DNA of 64,000 nucleotides from Alkalihalobacillus sp. YIM B00296 (GCF_020179385.1 NZ_JAIBLJ010000009.1:1-64000), one strand, 5' to 3'; shown: positions 8,216-17,552, counted from the first letter of the stretch. Program-made: numbers and translations. The notes: generated from the sequence alone by a model not told the origin.

Positions 8216-9739
8216 TTAGTTAACCTCCTTTTCAGACTCAAGAGAAGTATTGTTATTCCACTTTTTTAATGAGAAGAGGATTCCGACGATTACAGCTCCG
8301 ATTGCAACAGCCCATCCGGAATAGAAAATGAAGAAGTTAGAATACCCTTCATAGTTTCCAGTCTCTGTTGGGAATTGCCTCATCAGATTCTGTTTGAAAA
8401 GTTGGAACATCATGTATCCTAAGATAAGTGGAGTGATGATGCCTAAACTTATCTTCCACCAGCCGCCAAGGCGAATATCCGAAGTTTCATTCGAATGCCC
8501 TTGGAAATCGGTAAGTTTCTTCATGAACCATGCAACTGCGATTACTTCGACTAATCCTACAAGTGCGATACCGAATTGGTTGATGAAGTAGTCTGCAGCA
8601 TCAAGGAAGAACAGGCCGCCTTGAGTAGCAAATAGGATTGATACTAAAGCCGCAAGACCTCCACCTACAAAAACGGCCTTTGAGCGTGAAGTTCCAAATT
8701 TCTCTGAAAATCCAGCCACATATGTCTCAACGATCGAGATCAATGATGATAGACCTGCAAGGACTAATGTGGCAAAGAACAAGAATCCGAATAATTCATT
8801 AAACGCCGGAAATTGGTTGATGATCTGAGGGAAGACGACGAATGCAAGGCCGACCCCGCCTGTCACAACTTCATCCACAGGCACGTTAGCTGTCACCGCC
8901 ATGAACCCAAGAGCACTGAATACACCGATCCCTGCTAAAAGTTCAAATCCTGAGTTACTGAATCCGGTAATGAATGCATTGTTTGTAATATCTGATTTTT
9001 TCGGCAGGTAACTGGAATAGGTGATCATGATTGCGAATGCAATCGATAAACTGAAGAAAATCTGTCCATAAGCTGCAACCCAGACACTGCCATCCCAGAT
9101 TGCATCAAAGTTCGGTTTGAAGAATGCTTCCAGACCCGTTCCAGCCCCTGGTAACGTGATCGCTCTGATGACAATGATCAAGAATAATACTACTAGTGCA
9201 GGAATGAAGATTTTATTGGCTGCTTCAATCCCTTTCTTGACCCCTTTGAATAATACACCCAATGTGATAACCCAAACAATTAATAATGGAATGAATACCC
9301 CTGGTACCAAGCTTCCTACTTCACCTGGCGCACTTAAATTCAAATATTCCGAGAACAAGAATCCTTCTGTGTCATCGCCCCATTTACGATTTAAAGCGAA
9401 AATGGAATAGGATATCGCCCAAGCGATGATGACGGCATAATAAGTTGAAATGACAAAAGAAATGAATACTTGCCACCATCCAATCCACTCGTACTTTTTA
9501 TTCATACGGTGGTAAGTAAGCGGCGCAGAGCCCCGGTACTTGTGGCCCATAGTGAACTCCAGGACCAATAGTGGGATTCCGGCTGTCAATAATGCGATTA
9601 GATAAGGAATAAAGAAGGCCCCTCCGCCATTGTCATAGGCTACTGCCGGAAAACGCCAGATGTTTCCGAGACCGATTGCAGATCCGACAGCAGCTAATAT
9701 AAAGCCAGCTCTCGTGCCCCATTGTGCTCGATTTTCCAT
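8216..9739 (-). CDS. Neurotransmitter:sodium symporter family transporter
   Basis: The 507-residue membrane protein has the NSS (SNF) N-terminal signature GSAIGLGNIWRFPAVAYDNGG that forms the sodium and substrate site, and about 12 hydrophobic segments. NSS members in bacteria import amino acids (methionine, alanine, tryptophan, tyrosine) with Na+. The adjacent MetS-like subunit suggests a MetP-like methionine/alanine importer. No S-box lies upstream, unlike msrA and metNIQ here, which weakens a methionine-only role. GGGGGAG precedes the ATG. Confidence 0.92.
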   Translation of the reverse strand: MENRAQWGTRAGFILAAVGSAIGLGNIWRFPAVAYDNGGGAFFIPYLIALLTAGIPLLVLEFTMGHKYRGSAPLTYHRMNKKYEWIGWWQVFISFVISTYYAVIIAWAISYSIFALNRKWGDDTEGFLFSEYLNLSAPGEVGSLVPGVFIPLLIVWVITLGVLFKGVKKGIEAANKIFIPALVVLFLIIVIRAITLPGAGTGLEAFFKPNFDAIWDGSVWVAAYGQIFFSLSIAFAIMITYSSYLPKKSDITNNAFITGFSNSGFELLAGIGVFSALGFMAVTANVPVDEVVTGGVGLAFVVFPQIINQFPAFNELFGFLFFATLVLAGLSSLISIVETYVAGFSEKFGTSRSKAVFVGGGLAALVSILFATQGGLFFLDAADYFINQFGIALVGLVEVIAVAWFMKKLTDFQGHSNETSDIRLGGWWKISLGIITPLILGYMMFQLFKQNLMRQFPTETGNYEGYSNFFIFYSGWAVAIGAVIVGILFSLKKWNNNTSLESEKEVN

Positions 9740-9927
9740 AGATTCTCCCCCATTCTGATGTGTTTTTCTGACTAAAGTCCCTTTTTAAAAAACTTCCGTT
9801 TTTTCTGACTTTTTCGATTATAGTATATCTATTACGCTTGACCATGTCAAAAGATTCTTAGAATTTTTAGTGATTTATATCCAAATTTTTCAAACCACAT
9901 TATAGTATAAACCTACTGCATAAATAC

Positions 9928-9964
9928 TAAAAACTGACACTGCTAAAAAGTGCCAGTTTTTAGT
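9928..9964 (-). terminator. Terminator of the NhaC-type gene
   Basis: Stem AAAAACTG.CACT / AGTG.CAGTTTTT about 180 bp past the transporter stop, with U-run on the minus strand (bidirectional in form). Apart from this and the repeat at 10005-10090, 9740-10143 contains nothing I recognise. Confidence 0.7.
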
Positions 9965-10004
9965 CAAGCCTTTTACTATTCTCCATTATTGATTTCTGTG
10001 ACTT

Positions 10005-10090
10005 TATTCCCTTTCCACGACGATCACTCGTCACCTCGCTTACCTGGTTTCACCGATCCGTTTTTCCACAGGAGTGTTACGATTTCGCTA
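10005..10090 (+). repeat. Partial copy of the dispersed ~155-bp repeat
   Basis: The stretch from CTTTCCACGACGATCACTCG to CCACAGGAGTGTTACGATTTCG aligns loosely with both ends of the repeat at 11791-11955, with the central GACGTTCACCACAGG part missing. It lies between the NhaC-type gene and its terminator. Confidence 0.5.
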
Positions 10091-10143
10091 AAAAGAAACT
10101 TAGTAAATGAAAATCAACAATAGGATTAGTCGAAATTGATCCT

Positions 10144-11727
10144 TTAAGCCTTTTCTGATTGATTCTTTTCAATGCTAGTGAAGCTCATCTTTCGTAAAAT
10201 GAAAGCGATGATGACCAGCAGTACAAGCGCTGCTACCAATGATAACGTGATGCTTTGTGTAAATCCGAGGATGAGGAAACCGATCGAGCTGACAACGGCT
10301 GCCAAAATCGCATATGGCAATTGCGTCATCACATGATCAATATGGTTGCTTCCTGCTCCAGTCGAAGAAAGGATCGTCGTATCAGAAATTGGTGAACAAT
10401 GATCCCCGAATACAGATCCCGCAAGTACTGCGGCAAGTACCGGCAAAATATAACTTATATCTGTCGCGGCTGCTATTTCACCCGCAATCGGGAGCATGAC
10501 ACCAAACGTTCCCCATGATGTCCCAGTCGCAAAAGCCATGATTCCAGAAATCCCAAACAATAATACAGGCAGGAATGCGATATTGATGTTATTATCTACA
10601 ATTCCAGCCAAATACTTTCCAGTACCTATTTCATCAATGATGGTGATGATCGCCCACGCGAAAATCAATATATAAATGGCAGGAAGCATGGATTGGATTC
10701 CTTTCCAAATACCGGTACCAAAATACTTCCCAGGCAGTTTCTTCGTCATGAAAAGGATAATGGTTACGGCTAAGCCGAATAGTCCCCCATACACCAATGA
10801 TTTTGCTACATCGGTATTTTCAAACATCGATAACAGGGTCACGTTCCCTTCTGTCGCTTGTGCACCAGTATAAAGCATTGCTGCCACTGTCCCGATAATA
10901 AGCGCGACGATCGGCCAGATCAAGTCTCCTACTTTCCCTTTATCACTTTCTGGCAACCCACTTTGTTGTCCGGGTACTGCTTTGTTTTCAGGGTCCAACA
11001 CTTGCCCTTCATTAACCGCTCTCTCTTCATGTATCTTCATCGAGAAAAGGTTAATGTTCAATAACGCTGTCGCAAAAACAAGTAACAAGGCGGATAATGC
11101 ATAAATGTTCATCGGAATCATCTTCACGAAGGCTTCTAAAGCCCCGATTCCCGCTACTTCATGAGTGGCAAGAATACCACCGATCAAACCAATGATATAA
11201 GCACCCCAGCTCGAAACGGGTGAGATAACACAGACGGGAGCAGCAGTTGAGTCGATATAGTAAGCAAGCTTTGCTCTTGAGATACGATGACGGTCCGTCA
11301 GAGGACGGCTTACGTTACCTACTGCTAGAGAATTGAAGTAGTCATCAATGAAGATGATTATCCCCAGGACAATCGTTAAGATTTGAGCTCCGACCCGGGT
11401 TTTGACCTTTTTAATCGCCCATTCACCGAAAGCCCGGCTTCCACCTGCAATCGCAATCAGAGACGTCATAATTCCAAGAATCAATAAAAATAATAAGATG
11501 AATACGTTCCAGGTGTTCACTTCCCAAGCCCCAGCGTCGTTCTGCGTAACGAAAAGGTCCCTTGCAATTTCGAAAATCTGGGTAAAGCTCGCTATAATAT
11601 CAAAATGATTAAGCATGAATGCTCCGACGAGGATCCCTATGCCAAGTGACAACAGCACTTTTCTCGTCAAAGCCACCATCAGCAATGCCAGCAGCGGTGG
11701 AATCAAAGAATAAATTGTATTTTCCAT
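10144..11727 (-). CDS. NhaC-family transporter, probable lysine transporter
   Basis: A 527-residue, about 12-helix protein of the NhaC (PF03553) family, with IFIDDYFNSLAVGNVSRPLTD and STAAPVCVISPVSSWGAYI, which are typical of this group. By name such proteins are Na+/H+ antiporters. The transcript begins with a lysine riboswitch (12211-12420) and an intrinsic terminator, so it should be expressed when lysine is low. NhaC-superfamily genes under lysine riboswitches have been proposed as lysine transporters (LysW). I therefore infer lysine uptake rather than pH homeostasis. AGGAGGT lies about 12 bases before the ATG, rather far. A dispersed repeat sits between the riboswitch terminator and the start codon. 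Confidence 0.88.
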   Translation of the reverse strand: MENTIYSLIPPLLALLMVALTRKVLLSLGIGILVGAFMLNHFDIIASFTQIFEIARDLFVTQNDAGAWEVNTWNVFILLFLLILGIMTSLIAIAGGSRAFGEWAIKKVKTRVGAQILTIVLGIIIFIDDYFNSLAVGNVSRPLTDRHRISRAKLAYYIDSTAAPVCVISPVSSWGAYIIGLIGGILATHEVAGIGALEAFVKMIPMNIYALSALLLVFATALLNINLFSMKIHEERAVNEGQVLDPENKAVPGQQSGLPESDKGKVGDLIWPIVALIIGTVAAMLYTGAQATEGNVTLLSMFENTDVAKSLVYGGLFGLAVTIILFMTKKLPGKYFGTGIWKGIQSMLPAIYILIFAWAIITIIDEIGTGKYLAGIVDNNINIAFLPVLLFGISGIMAFATGTSWGTFGVMLPIAGEIAAATDISYILPVLAAVLAGSVFGDHCSPISDTTILSSTGAGSNHIDHVMTQLPYAILAAVVSSIGFLILGFTQSITLSLVAALVLLVIIAFILRKMSFTSIEKNQSEKA

Positions 11728-11790
11728 TTGAACTTGTTTACCTCCTAGAAATTTTTTATATAGGCTCTGCTATCCTTAATTGCTGATTTT

Positions 11791-11955
11791 CGCGAAATTC
11801 ACTCCCTTTCCGCGGGCAACCCGCAATCACTTGCACAGGATGTGCTGGCTTCGACGTTCACCACAGGACGTGGTGGTTGTTAGTCGAAGATCCTTAAATC
11901 GCTGCGGGGTCTCGCCTGGCTCGCTTTTCCCGCAGGAGTGTCGCGAATTTCGTTT
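11791..11955 (+). repeat. Dispersed ~155-bp repeat, copy 1
   Basis: The sequence runs from CGCGAAATTCACTCCCTTTCC through GCTTCGACGTTCACCACAGG and CGCTGCGGGGTCTCGCCTGG to CCCGCAGGAGTGTCGCGAATTTCG. Its ends are an imperfect inverted repeat. An inverted copy lies at 62870-63023 and a fragment at 10005-10090. Such GC-rich intergenic repeats are common in Bacillaceae. Here it lies within the untranslated leader of the lysine-riboswitch gene. Confidence 0.85.
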
Positions 11956-12159
11956 AAAGCATTTTTATATATAGAAAACTTGGCGAAATCAAGGCTTTAG
12001 CGCAGATTAAGCCTTAGTCCTTCGAAAAAGAAAATGATTTTCCTTTGTACGGACTGTTGCTTCCAAAGTGACCTGCTTATACGCTTATACTGAAGAGAGT
12101 ATTAAATACTTTCTTACAGTGAAAGAAATCAACACTAAAATTTAACAAAGCCAAAAAAT

Positions 12160-12203
12160 AAAAAAGGCAACGATAGATAGAAAATAACCTATCGTTACCT
12201 TTT
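12160..12203 (-). terminator. Lysine riboswitch expression-platform terminator
   Basis: Stem AAGGTAACGATAG / CTATCGTTGCCTT followed by a U-run on the minus strand, directly downstream of the lysine aptamer. Confidence 0.9.
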
Positions 12204-12210
12204 AAGTAAC

Positions 12211-12420
12211 AGTTATCCCCCATCGATCACGTAGTTCTCCACTAATTCAATCAATCCGAATAGTGACAGTGCTGCACCTATTCGATGCAACCCCAACAGT
12301 ATACCTTTCGACAGAAGTAACTGTTTCGGCAAATAACCCTTTCCTGTGATGGTCATCGATGTCTTTCTCGCACCATAGTACTGATGTTCTTCGCTCCACT
12401 ACCTCATCTGATGATAAGGC
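12211..12420 (-). promoter_or_regulatory. Lysine riboswitch (L box)
   Basis: Read on the minus strand, the region carries the conserved L-box blocks in order: GATGAGGTAGTGGAGCGAAG, CATCAGTA, GAAAGGG, TTGCCGAAAC, TGTTGGGGTTGCATCGAAT and GGTGCAGCACTGTCA. TTATC (12413-12417) and GATAA (12213-12217) can close the P1 helix. An intrinsic terminator follows at once, so lysine binding should stop transcription of the NhaC-type gene. It begins just past the yunB stop codon, on the same strand. Confidence 0.92.
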
Positions 12421-12497
12421 TTCTATAATATTGTCGTCTTACGCCATTAAACATTTTAACGTATTATCTCTGAAAATACAAGGATGGTTATGAATTA

Positions 12498-13349
12498 TCA
12501 ATTTTCATTCTCTTCTTTTTTCTTTTCTTTTTCATTACTGTTTTCCTGATTATTTTCGTCGTCGTTCTGATTATTGTTATTTTTGTCAATCTGCGGATTG
12601 ATCGGGATGACTGGTTGAGCCCCCGAACTGCCATCTCCCTTATGGTAATAGTATGGTACATCCATTGGGACAAATTCTGACAGTAACATAATGTTCGTCT
12701 TGATAACTTTTTCTTGGGTTTCAAAAGGAACAACAATTTGAGTTCTGACCACTACCTCGATCCAACCACGTAGTCGTACGTTGTTGATGCCAGCCTCCTC
12801 AATTTTCTCCACCCAGTCTGTTTCAACGCTTCCAATCACTCGAAAACGGACAGGAATATTGGGACCGAGGTTGGCAAGCAAGGCATTATCCGTTGCACGT
12901 CCCAAGGGAATCTCAGTGAAAATACCATTGGAAAGTTCATTTTCCCTTTCAACATCAATTCCTGCAAAATTTGCAAAATCCGGTTTCTTTCCCTGTTCAA
13001 TTTGTTCAAGCAAGGATTGAACATTTGCTGTCGCGAGAGACTGAACTTCATTTACAACCTTCGGATCCGTACTTACTGAAGCAACTTTTCCTTCATTATC
13101 ATACTTATAAGTGACCAATCCTTCCGTTTTACCAGAATCAACAATTCGGTTTTTTACAGCACTCTGGATAGCAAGCTGCGCCATATCTGCTGTCTCAGTT
13201 TCAGCTATTTCCATGAGAGCAGGTTGTATCCCCTTATCGACGAGCCATAATGCTTGTGCCGTCAATAAAGTGAATATGATGAACGATATGATGAAGACAT
13301 ATTGAAAAGGAAGAGGACGTTTCCGGGGACGCCTCCGGATTCTCCACAT
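12498..13349 (-). CDS. yunB: Sporulation protein YunB
   Basis: The 283-residue protein has an N-terminal basic tract (RRRPRKR), one membrane helix (about 16-36) and an extracytoplasmic domain with a segment GRATDNALLANLGPNIPVRF typical of YunB, a SigmaE-regulated mother-cell protein needed for normal sporulation in B. subtilis. The C-terminal 40 residues are an asparagine, glutamate and lysine-rich tail not expected from B. subtilis YunB. GGGGG precedes the ATG. It leads a yunB-yunC-yunD-yunF order matching B. subtilis. Confidence 0.9.
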   Translation of the reverse strand: MWRIRRRPRKRPLPFQYVFIISFIIFTLLTAQALWLVDKGIQPALMEIAETETADMAQLAIQSAVKNRIVDSGKTEGLVTYKYDNEGKVASVSTDPKVVNEVQSLATANVQSLLEQIEQGKKPDFANFAGIDVERENELSNGIFTEIPLGRATDNALLANLGPNIPVRFRVIGSVETDWVEKIEEAGINNVRLRGWIEVVVRTQIVVPFETQEKVIKTNIMLLSEFVPMDVPYYYHKGDGSSGAQPVIPINPQIDKNNNNQNDDENNQENSNEKEKKKEENEN

Positions 13350-13423
13350 AAAGATACCCCCTATCTATTGCTATATGTATGCAATGATTGGGGGTTGTAT
13401 CGCTATTATTTTGTACAGGGTCA

Positions 13424-13729
13424 TCATCGAGCCATTTTAAGAAGAGCTTCACGTCCACTTGTACCTTTGGTGATCCCAAGTGCCTCCGCTTCTAATGTAA
13501 CGGATTCTAATGGAGCATCCAAGAGCTGATCCAAAGTTCGTACACCTACAGCTCGACCAGCGATAATTTTTCGCTCAGCCAATTTCTCATTCAGCAATGC
13601 GACATCAAGTGCACCACACATGATATATCCTTTATCATTACTGATCGACATGAAATTCGTTTTCGGTAACGCAACTGTTACACCTGTGAACAGATGCCCC
13701 TCGATTTCAATCGGAGTGACCGTAATCAT
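13424..13729 (-). CDS. yunC: YunC, DUF1805 protein
   Basis: The 101-residue protein begins MITVTPIEIEGHLFTGVTVALPKTN and contains GYIMCGALDVALLNE and AVGVRTLDQLLDA, the pattern of YunC (DUF1805). A structure of the B. subtilis protein is known but the function is not. It sits between yunD and yunB in the conserved order and starts with ATG after GAGGAAAG. Confidence 0.9.
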   Translation of the reverse strand: MITVTPIEIEGHLFTGVTVALPKTNFMSISNDKGYIMCGALDVALLNEKLAERKIIAGRAVGVRTLDQLLDAPLESVTLEAEALGITKGTSGREALLKMAR

Positions 13730-13802
13730 CTTTCCTCACGCTCCTTTTCCCTACTATCAATATGTCATAGTGGTACAAAGCGTGTTGGCGTAGTGCCTAT
13801 CT

Positions 13803-15194
13803 TTAAAAGTTTTTTAACCTCCACGCAAGGACATCCCTCAGCATTTCCGGCAAGTAATAAACCTTTTCCTCTGCATAATGGACGGATGGAAGTAAACGTC
13901 CGAATGTAAACATATCGATTGCCCCAATAGAATAAACTTTTTCAGGTGCTATCGGTTCACCATTAATGGTAATTTTCTGTACATGATATTCGCCATCCTC
14001 CAACTCTTCACCTTCGATCTCTACACCATCGAAAACCATTCGTCCCATCACTTTTCCGCGGAAACCGAGGCCTTTGACTTCGAGGCTTTCCAATTCCTTT
14101 GTCATGGCGTGGTGAATCAACTCTTTTAAATACTCGCCCTTGAGCATGATTTTACACGGATTGATCGGATGGGGACAAACTCGGTGGAGATCGCCTTTCG
14201 TAACGGGGCCTTCCTTTAACGGTTCAAGCAATAATCCTGCATTGACCATGCTGATTTCCGAATCGCACCATTCTCTAATCGTTTCGGCCAGTAAACTTGT
14301 AAAAGCAGAAGAGCCAAACCACTCCAAGTCGAGAGGTTGGCTCAGAACCGTAACGACTTCTGATAAATTTTCATTGGTTTGTTCTGATAACCGTGAAAGA
14401 AGCTGTTCACTTTCTTCGTCACTTTCATATTCCTGAAGATCAATACAGTCAGCTTTCACATGTTCGATTCTCCGTTGTTTTTCATCCCACACAATTTTCA
14501 TATGGCCAATATAGAAACCGAACTTTCCAGCCTGCCCGATTGTCGTATCGTTCGTGTGTAGTCCGTTTGGAAGAACATGATGGGTATGAGCTCCTAGTAT
14601 GATATCGATTTCCTTCATTTCAACAGAGATTTGCTTATCAGCTTCTAGGCCGAGATGAGAGAGCAGAATAAGTATATCGACTTGGCTCCGGATCTTTCCT
14701 ATCGTCGTTTCAATCGCCTCATACGGATCCTCAATTTTCCAACCGAGCTGTTCGTAATAGGCTTTGTAGGGAGCTGTCACCCCAATCACACCGACCTTTA
14801 ATCCATTCTCCAGTATATGAATATCATACAGCTTCGCCCATTTTGGCAAGCGCCCGTCTTTTTCTTTGAGATTCGCCACCAAGACTTGAAAATTCGCTTC
14901 ATCGTATAGGTGATCCAGCTGGTCTTTTGAAAATGTGATTCCTTCATTGTTCCCAATAGTGGTATTAAGTAAATCGGCTTCATTCATCAATTGAACATTG
15001 CCTTTTCCTGATGTCCCCTCTGTTATCGGATGGAAGCGATCGGCATGGTCTCCAATATCAAAACGAATGTAAGTTTCATCATTATCGTCATGTAATCGTT
15101 GTCGATCTTTTAAAAATGCCATGATCTTCGGCCACTGTTCCAGGTGGCTATGTAGATCATTGATATGATACAGATGGAGCATTTGTTTGCTCAT
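13803..15194 (-). CDS. yunD: YunD, metallophosphatase/5'-nucleotidase-like
   Basis: The 463-residue protein belongs to the UshA/5'-nucleotidase superfamily. The N-terminal metallophosphoesterase domain shows NDLHSHLE (about 12-19), DIGDHADR, GNNEGIT, LLSHLG and GAHTHH; the C-terminal 5_nucleotid_C domain follows from about 300. The usual GNHE/D metal motif reads GNNEG, Asn replacing His. There is no signal peptide, so it acts inside the cell, unlike classical 5'-nucleotidases. Substrate unknown. AGGAG precedes the ATG at 15194. Confidence 0.9.
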   Translation of the reverse strand: MSKQMLHLYHINDLHSHLEQWPKIMAFLKDRQRLHDDNDETYIRFDIGDHADRFHPITEGTSGKGNVQLMNEADLLNTTIGNNEGITFSKDQLDHLYDEANFQVLVANLKEKDGRLPKWAKLYDIHILENGLKVGVIGVTAPYKAYYEQLGWKIEDPYEAIETTIGKIRSQVDILILLSHLGLEADKQISVEMKEIDIILGAHTHHVLPNGLHTNDTTIGQAGKFGFYIGHMKIVWDEKQRRIEHVKADCIDLQEYESDEESEQLLSRLSEQTNENLSEVVTVLSQPLDLEWFGSSAFTSLLAETIREWCDSEISMVNAGLLLEPLKEGPVTKGDLHRVCPHPINPCKIMLKGEYLKELIHHAMTKELESLEVKGLGFRGKVMGRMVFDGVEIEGEELEDGEYHVQKITINGEPIAPEKVYSIGAIDMFTFGRLLPSVHYAEEKVYYLPEMLRDVLAWRLKNF

Positions 15195-15236
15195 TGTATC
15201 ATCTCCTGTCCAGTAGTAATCTTTTTGTCAGTAAAA

Positions 15237-16082
15237 TTAAAAGAGATCGAGCTGTCGAGGCGCCAGTCCTTTGTATTCGATTCCCAGGAGCTCGACCATT
15301 CGTCTCGCATTATCTGCTGCGTCTCCACCGGAATTATTATTAAAAAGAGCCGTTACCTTATGTCCCGGTTTTTCAAGCTTCAAGAGGTTATCTTTCCATT
15401 CTAAGAGTTCCTCTTCATTATATCGATATAAATAACGCACATCACGCCAGTTAGGATTCCCTTTTTTCTGCCAACCATGAACATTGCGACCATGGAACCG
15501 GACCAGCGTATGATATGGATGGGTTGGTTCCAGTACAGTCGGGATCGAGCCTGCTCCAGATTGAGGTTCATCACAAATGCTATGGATCCAGCCTTCTTCT
15601 TTCATGAAATCAAGTGTCTGATCCTTAAAGGAAGGGTGGAACCAGGACTCATGCCGAAACTCAAGTGCAACAGGGATATCTCCCATCCGTTCTTTTGTAC
15701 GTCTCAATAAATCGACGTTTTCACGATTGCAATCAAACCAAGGCGGATACTGGAAGAGAACCATTTTAAGCTTATTAACAGTTTTTAACGGCTTGATCGA
15801 TTCTTTATAGAGTCGGTACATCTCCTCTTCACTTGAGAAAGGAATATCCCCTCTTGAATGGCCAGTCATACCCTGGTATGCCTTGACTACAAATGAAAAA
15901 CGAGCCGGGGTTTCTTTCACCCATTTTTCATAGTTTTTCACCGGTTGGACAGCGTAAAAAGCTGAATCGATTTCTACGGTCGGAAAAAAACTGCTGTACG
16001 TCTGCAATTTTTCATATGATTTGATATCTGCTGGATAAAGCGAAGCATGATCACCCCAACCAGTCAGTCCAATCTCAATCAT
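15237..16082 (-). CDS. yunF: YunF, DUF72 protein
   Basis: The protein starts MIEIGLTGWGDHASLY (ATG at 16082, with AAAGGA 9 bases upstream) and is 281 residues, close to B. subtilis YunF. DUF72 proteins are TIM-barrel folds of unknown activity; conserved features here are EIDSAFYAVQP, FVVKAYQGMTGH, VALEFRHESW and FNNNSGGDAADNA. It lies 42 bp upstream of yunD on the same strand and may be co-transcribed with it. Confidence 0.9.
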   Translation of the reverse strand: MIEIGLTGWGDHASLYPADIKSYEKLQTYSSFFPTVEIDSAFYAVQPVKNYEKWVKETPARFSFVVKAYQGMTGHSRGDIPFSSEEEMYRLYKESIKPLKTVNKLKMVLFQYPPWFDCNRENVDLLRRTKERMGDIPVALEFRHESWFHPSFKDQTLDFMKEEGWIHSICDEPQSGAGSIPTVLEPTHPYHTLVRFHGRNVHGWQKKGNPNWRDVRYLYRYNEEELLEWKDNLLKLEKPGHKVTALFNNNSGGDAADNARRMVELLGIEYKGLAPRQLDLF

Positions 16083-16170
16083 GTCATTAGATCCTTTCTT
16101 CTGAAAATCAATAATTGACACTTTATATTTTGAGTCGTATCAAGGAAAAGTGCAAGTATTTGAATGTGGC

Positions 16171-16262
16171 ATTAACAGCTAAAGTATATTTACGCCGCAT
16201 ATGAGATGAATCACGCCGAATTTCGATATTCACGCGAGAAGAGAACATAATCACGTCAATTG
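16171..16262. repeat. Periodic word array ATTCACG-type
   Basis: Words of the form ATTWACGCC/ATCACGYC/ATTCACGCG start near 16188, 16210, 16228 and 16250, about 20 bp apart, in the yunF-SGNH intergenic region. Similar in design, not in sequence, to the arrays at 5284 and 54159. Confidence 0.45.
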
Positions 16263-16280
16263 GTACATTTATACCATTTA

Positions 16281-16316
16281 AAAAAGAGCTCTTTTTTTAT
16301 CGAGAGCTCTTTTCGC
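16281..16316 (-). terminator. SGNH hydrolase terminator
   Basis: Perfect stem AAAAGAGCTCT / AGAGCTCTTTT just past the stop codon of the SGNH gene, with a U-run on the minus strand. Confidence 0.88.
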
Positions 16317-16319
16317 AGG

Positions 16320-17552
16320 CTATTCAAACATGGAAAGATCCACAGTCTCAGCCATTACCTTATATCCAGCGTCGTTCGGATGCAGATGATCCCCTGCCTC
16401 ATATTTGGGAAGATATCGTTCAGGGTCCTCTGGATCCCTCAGTGCTTTGTCAAAATCGATCACACCATCGAACTCTCCACTTGTCCTGATCCAGTGATTC
16501 ACTTCCTGACGGGTTTTTTCCTTTTCTGGTGTATACTTTCCTGACCCTTTGAATGGGGTTAAGGTCCCGCCATAAATTTTAAGCCCTTGTTCATGGGAAG
16601 CTTCGATGATCTCTTTCATTCTTCCAATGATTTTTTCCGAATCATACTCTGGATGATGCCTGATATCATTCAACCCTTGATGCAGGATGACGGCTTCGAC
16701 CCCTGTTTGGCCGAAAACATCCTGCTCTAACCTTGTCAGAGCATTCTCACCTTTATCGGGTAGATTTTTGATCAAATGATTGGCAGAGACTCCTGCGTTC
16801 AATACAGACATTTTGTTATCTGTGCCTTGGTTGAACCGTTTCGCTAAAAAGTCAGGCCATCGATGATTCGCATTCTGCTCGGAATGATTTCCATTGGCGA
16901 TTGAACTTCCCAAAACAACAAGCGAGCCTTTAACTGAAGAATCCGGAATGACGTCGACCCCATCCAACCAGAACCAAGCATCTTCTTTTGTTTTAAAGGC
17001 TGAACCATCAGGGTCGGATACACGGTCCCCTGTAGAGATATAAGTCGTTTGCATCGAACGGGGATGCCAGGTTGCAGGTCCAGTTTTATCCTTGACATAA
17101 AGACTAACTGCAATGTTTTTTGCATTCTTAACCTTAAAGGAAATCGGATCACTGAATACTTTTTCCCCTGAAGGGACTGAGACCTTCTGATCGCCACCGA
17201 ATGTAACCGTGCGATTTGTATCAGGAACGATCCCTGCTCCTTTTTTTGAAACAGCAACATTCACCTTGTCGATTGTCAACGGTTCTGAACCGAATGTATT
17301 CGAAAGACGGATGCGCATTTTTTTACCATCAGTATGAGGATGGATGATGAAACGAATCGTTTGATTTTCGAAACCCTTTTGGGATACCCCGTCTTCAAAA
17401 GGGGCTTGCATACTTGCTGTCCAAGCACCTACCCAATTTCCTTCACCCTGTCCTTTATCGTTTGGTGAGCCAATATCTCCATAAGCAGCCATGCATACAG
17501 AGAGTAAAATAATAATCCCGCTTGCGAGAACAAAATACTGTAAACGTAACAT
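16320..17552 (-). CDS. Secreted SGNH/GDSL-family hydrolase
   Basis: A 410-residue exported protein: hydrophobic signal at the N-terminus (ATG at 17552 chosen because AAGG lies 5 bases upstream; a further ATG at 17570 has no SD), an N-terminal beta-rich domain, and a C-terminal SGNH hydrolase domain. The nucleophile block is LGSSIANG (Ser217), the oxyanion residues are in LNAGVSAN and HQGLND, and the Asp/His pair is in DHLHPND (about 388-394). Such enzymes are esterases acting on lipids or acetylated polysaccharides. Substrate unknown. Between yunF and msrA it has no B. subtilis counterpart I know. Confidence 0.88.
   Translation of the reverse strand: MLRLQYFVLASGIIILLSVCMAAYGDIGSPNDKGQGEGNWVGAWTASMQAPFEDGVSQKGFENQTIRFIIHPHTDGKKMRIRLSNTFGSEPLTIDKVNVAVSKKGAGIVPDTNRTVTFGGDQKVSVPSGEKVFSDPISFKVKNAKNIAVSLYVKDKTGPATWHPRSMQTTYISTGDRVSDPDGSAFKTKEDAWFWLDGVDVIPDSSVKGSLVVLGSSIANGNHSEQNANHRWPDFLAKRFNQGTDNKMSVLNAGVSANHLIKNLPDKGENALTRLEQDVFGQTGVEAVILHQGLNDIRHHPEYDSEKIIGRMKEIIEASHEQGLKIYGGTLTPFKGSGKYTPEKEKTRQEVNHWIRTSGEFDGVIDFDKALRDPEDPERYLPKYEAGDHLHPNDAGYKVMAETVDLSMFE

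Noticed and set aside
12488-12736. Minus-strand 82-codon basic frame
   Set aside because: Overlaps the repetitive Asn/Lys/Glu-rich end of yunB in another frame.
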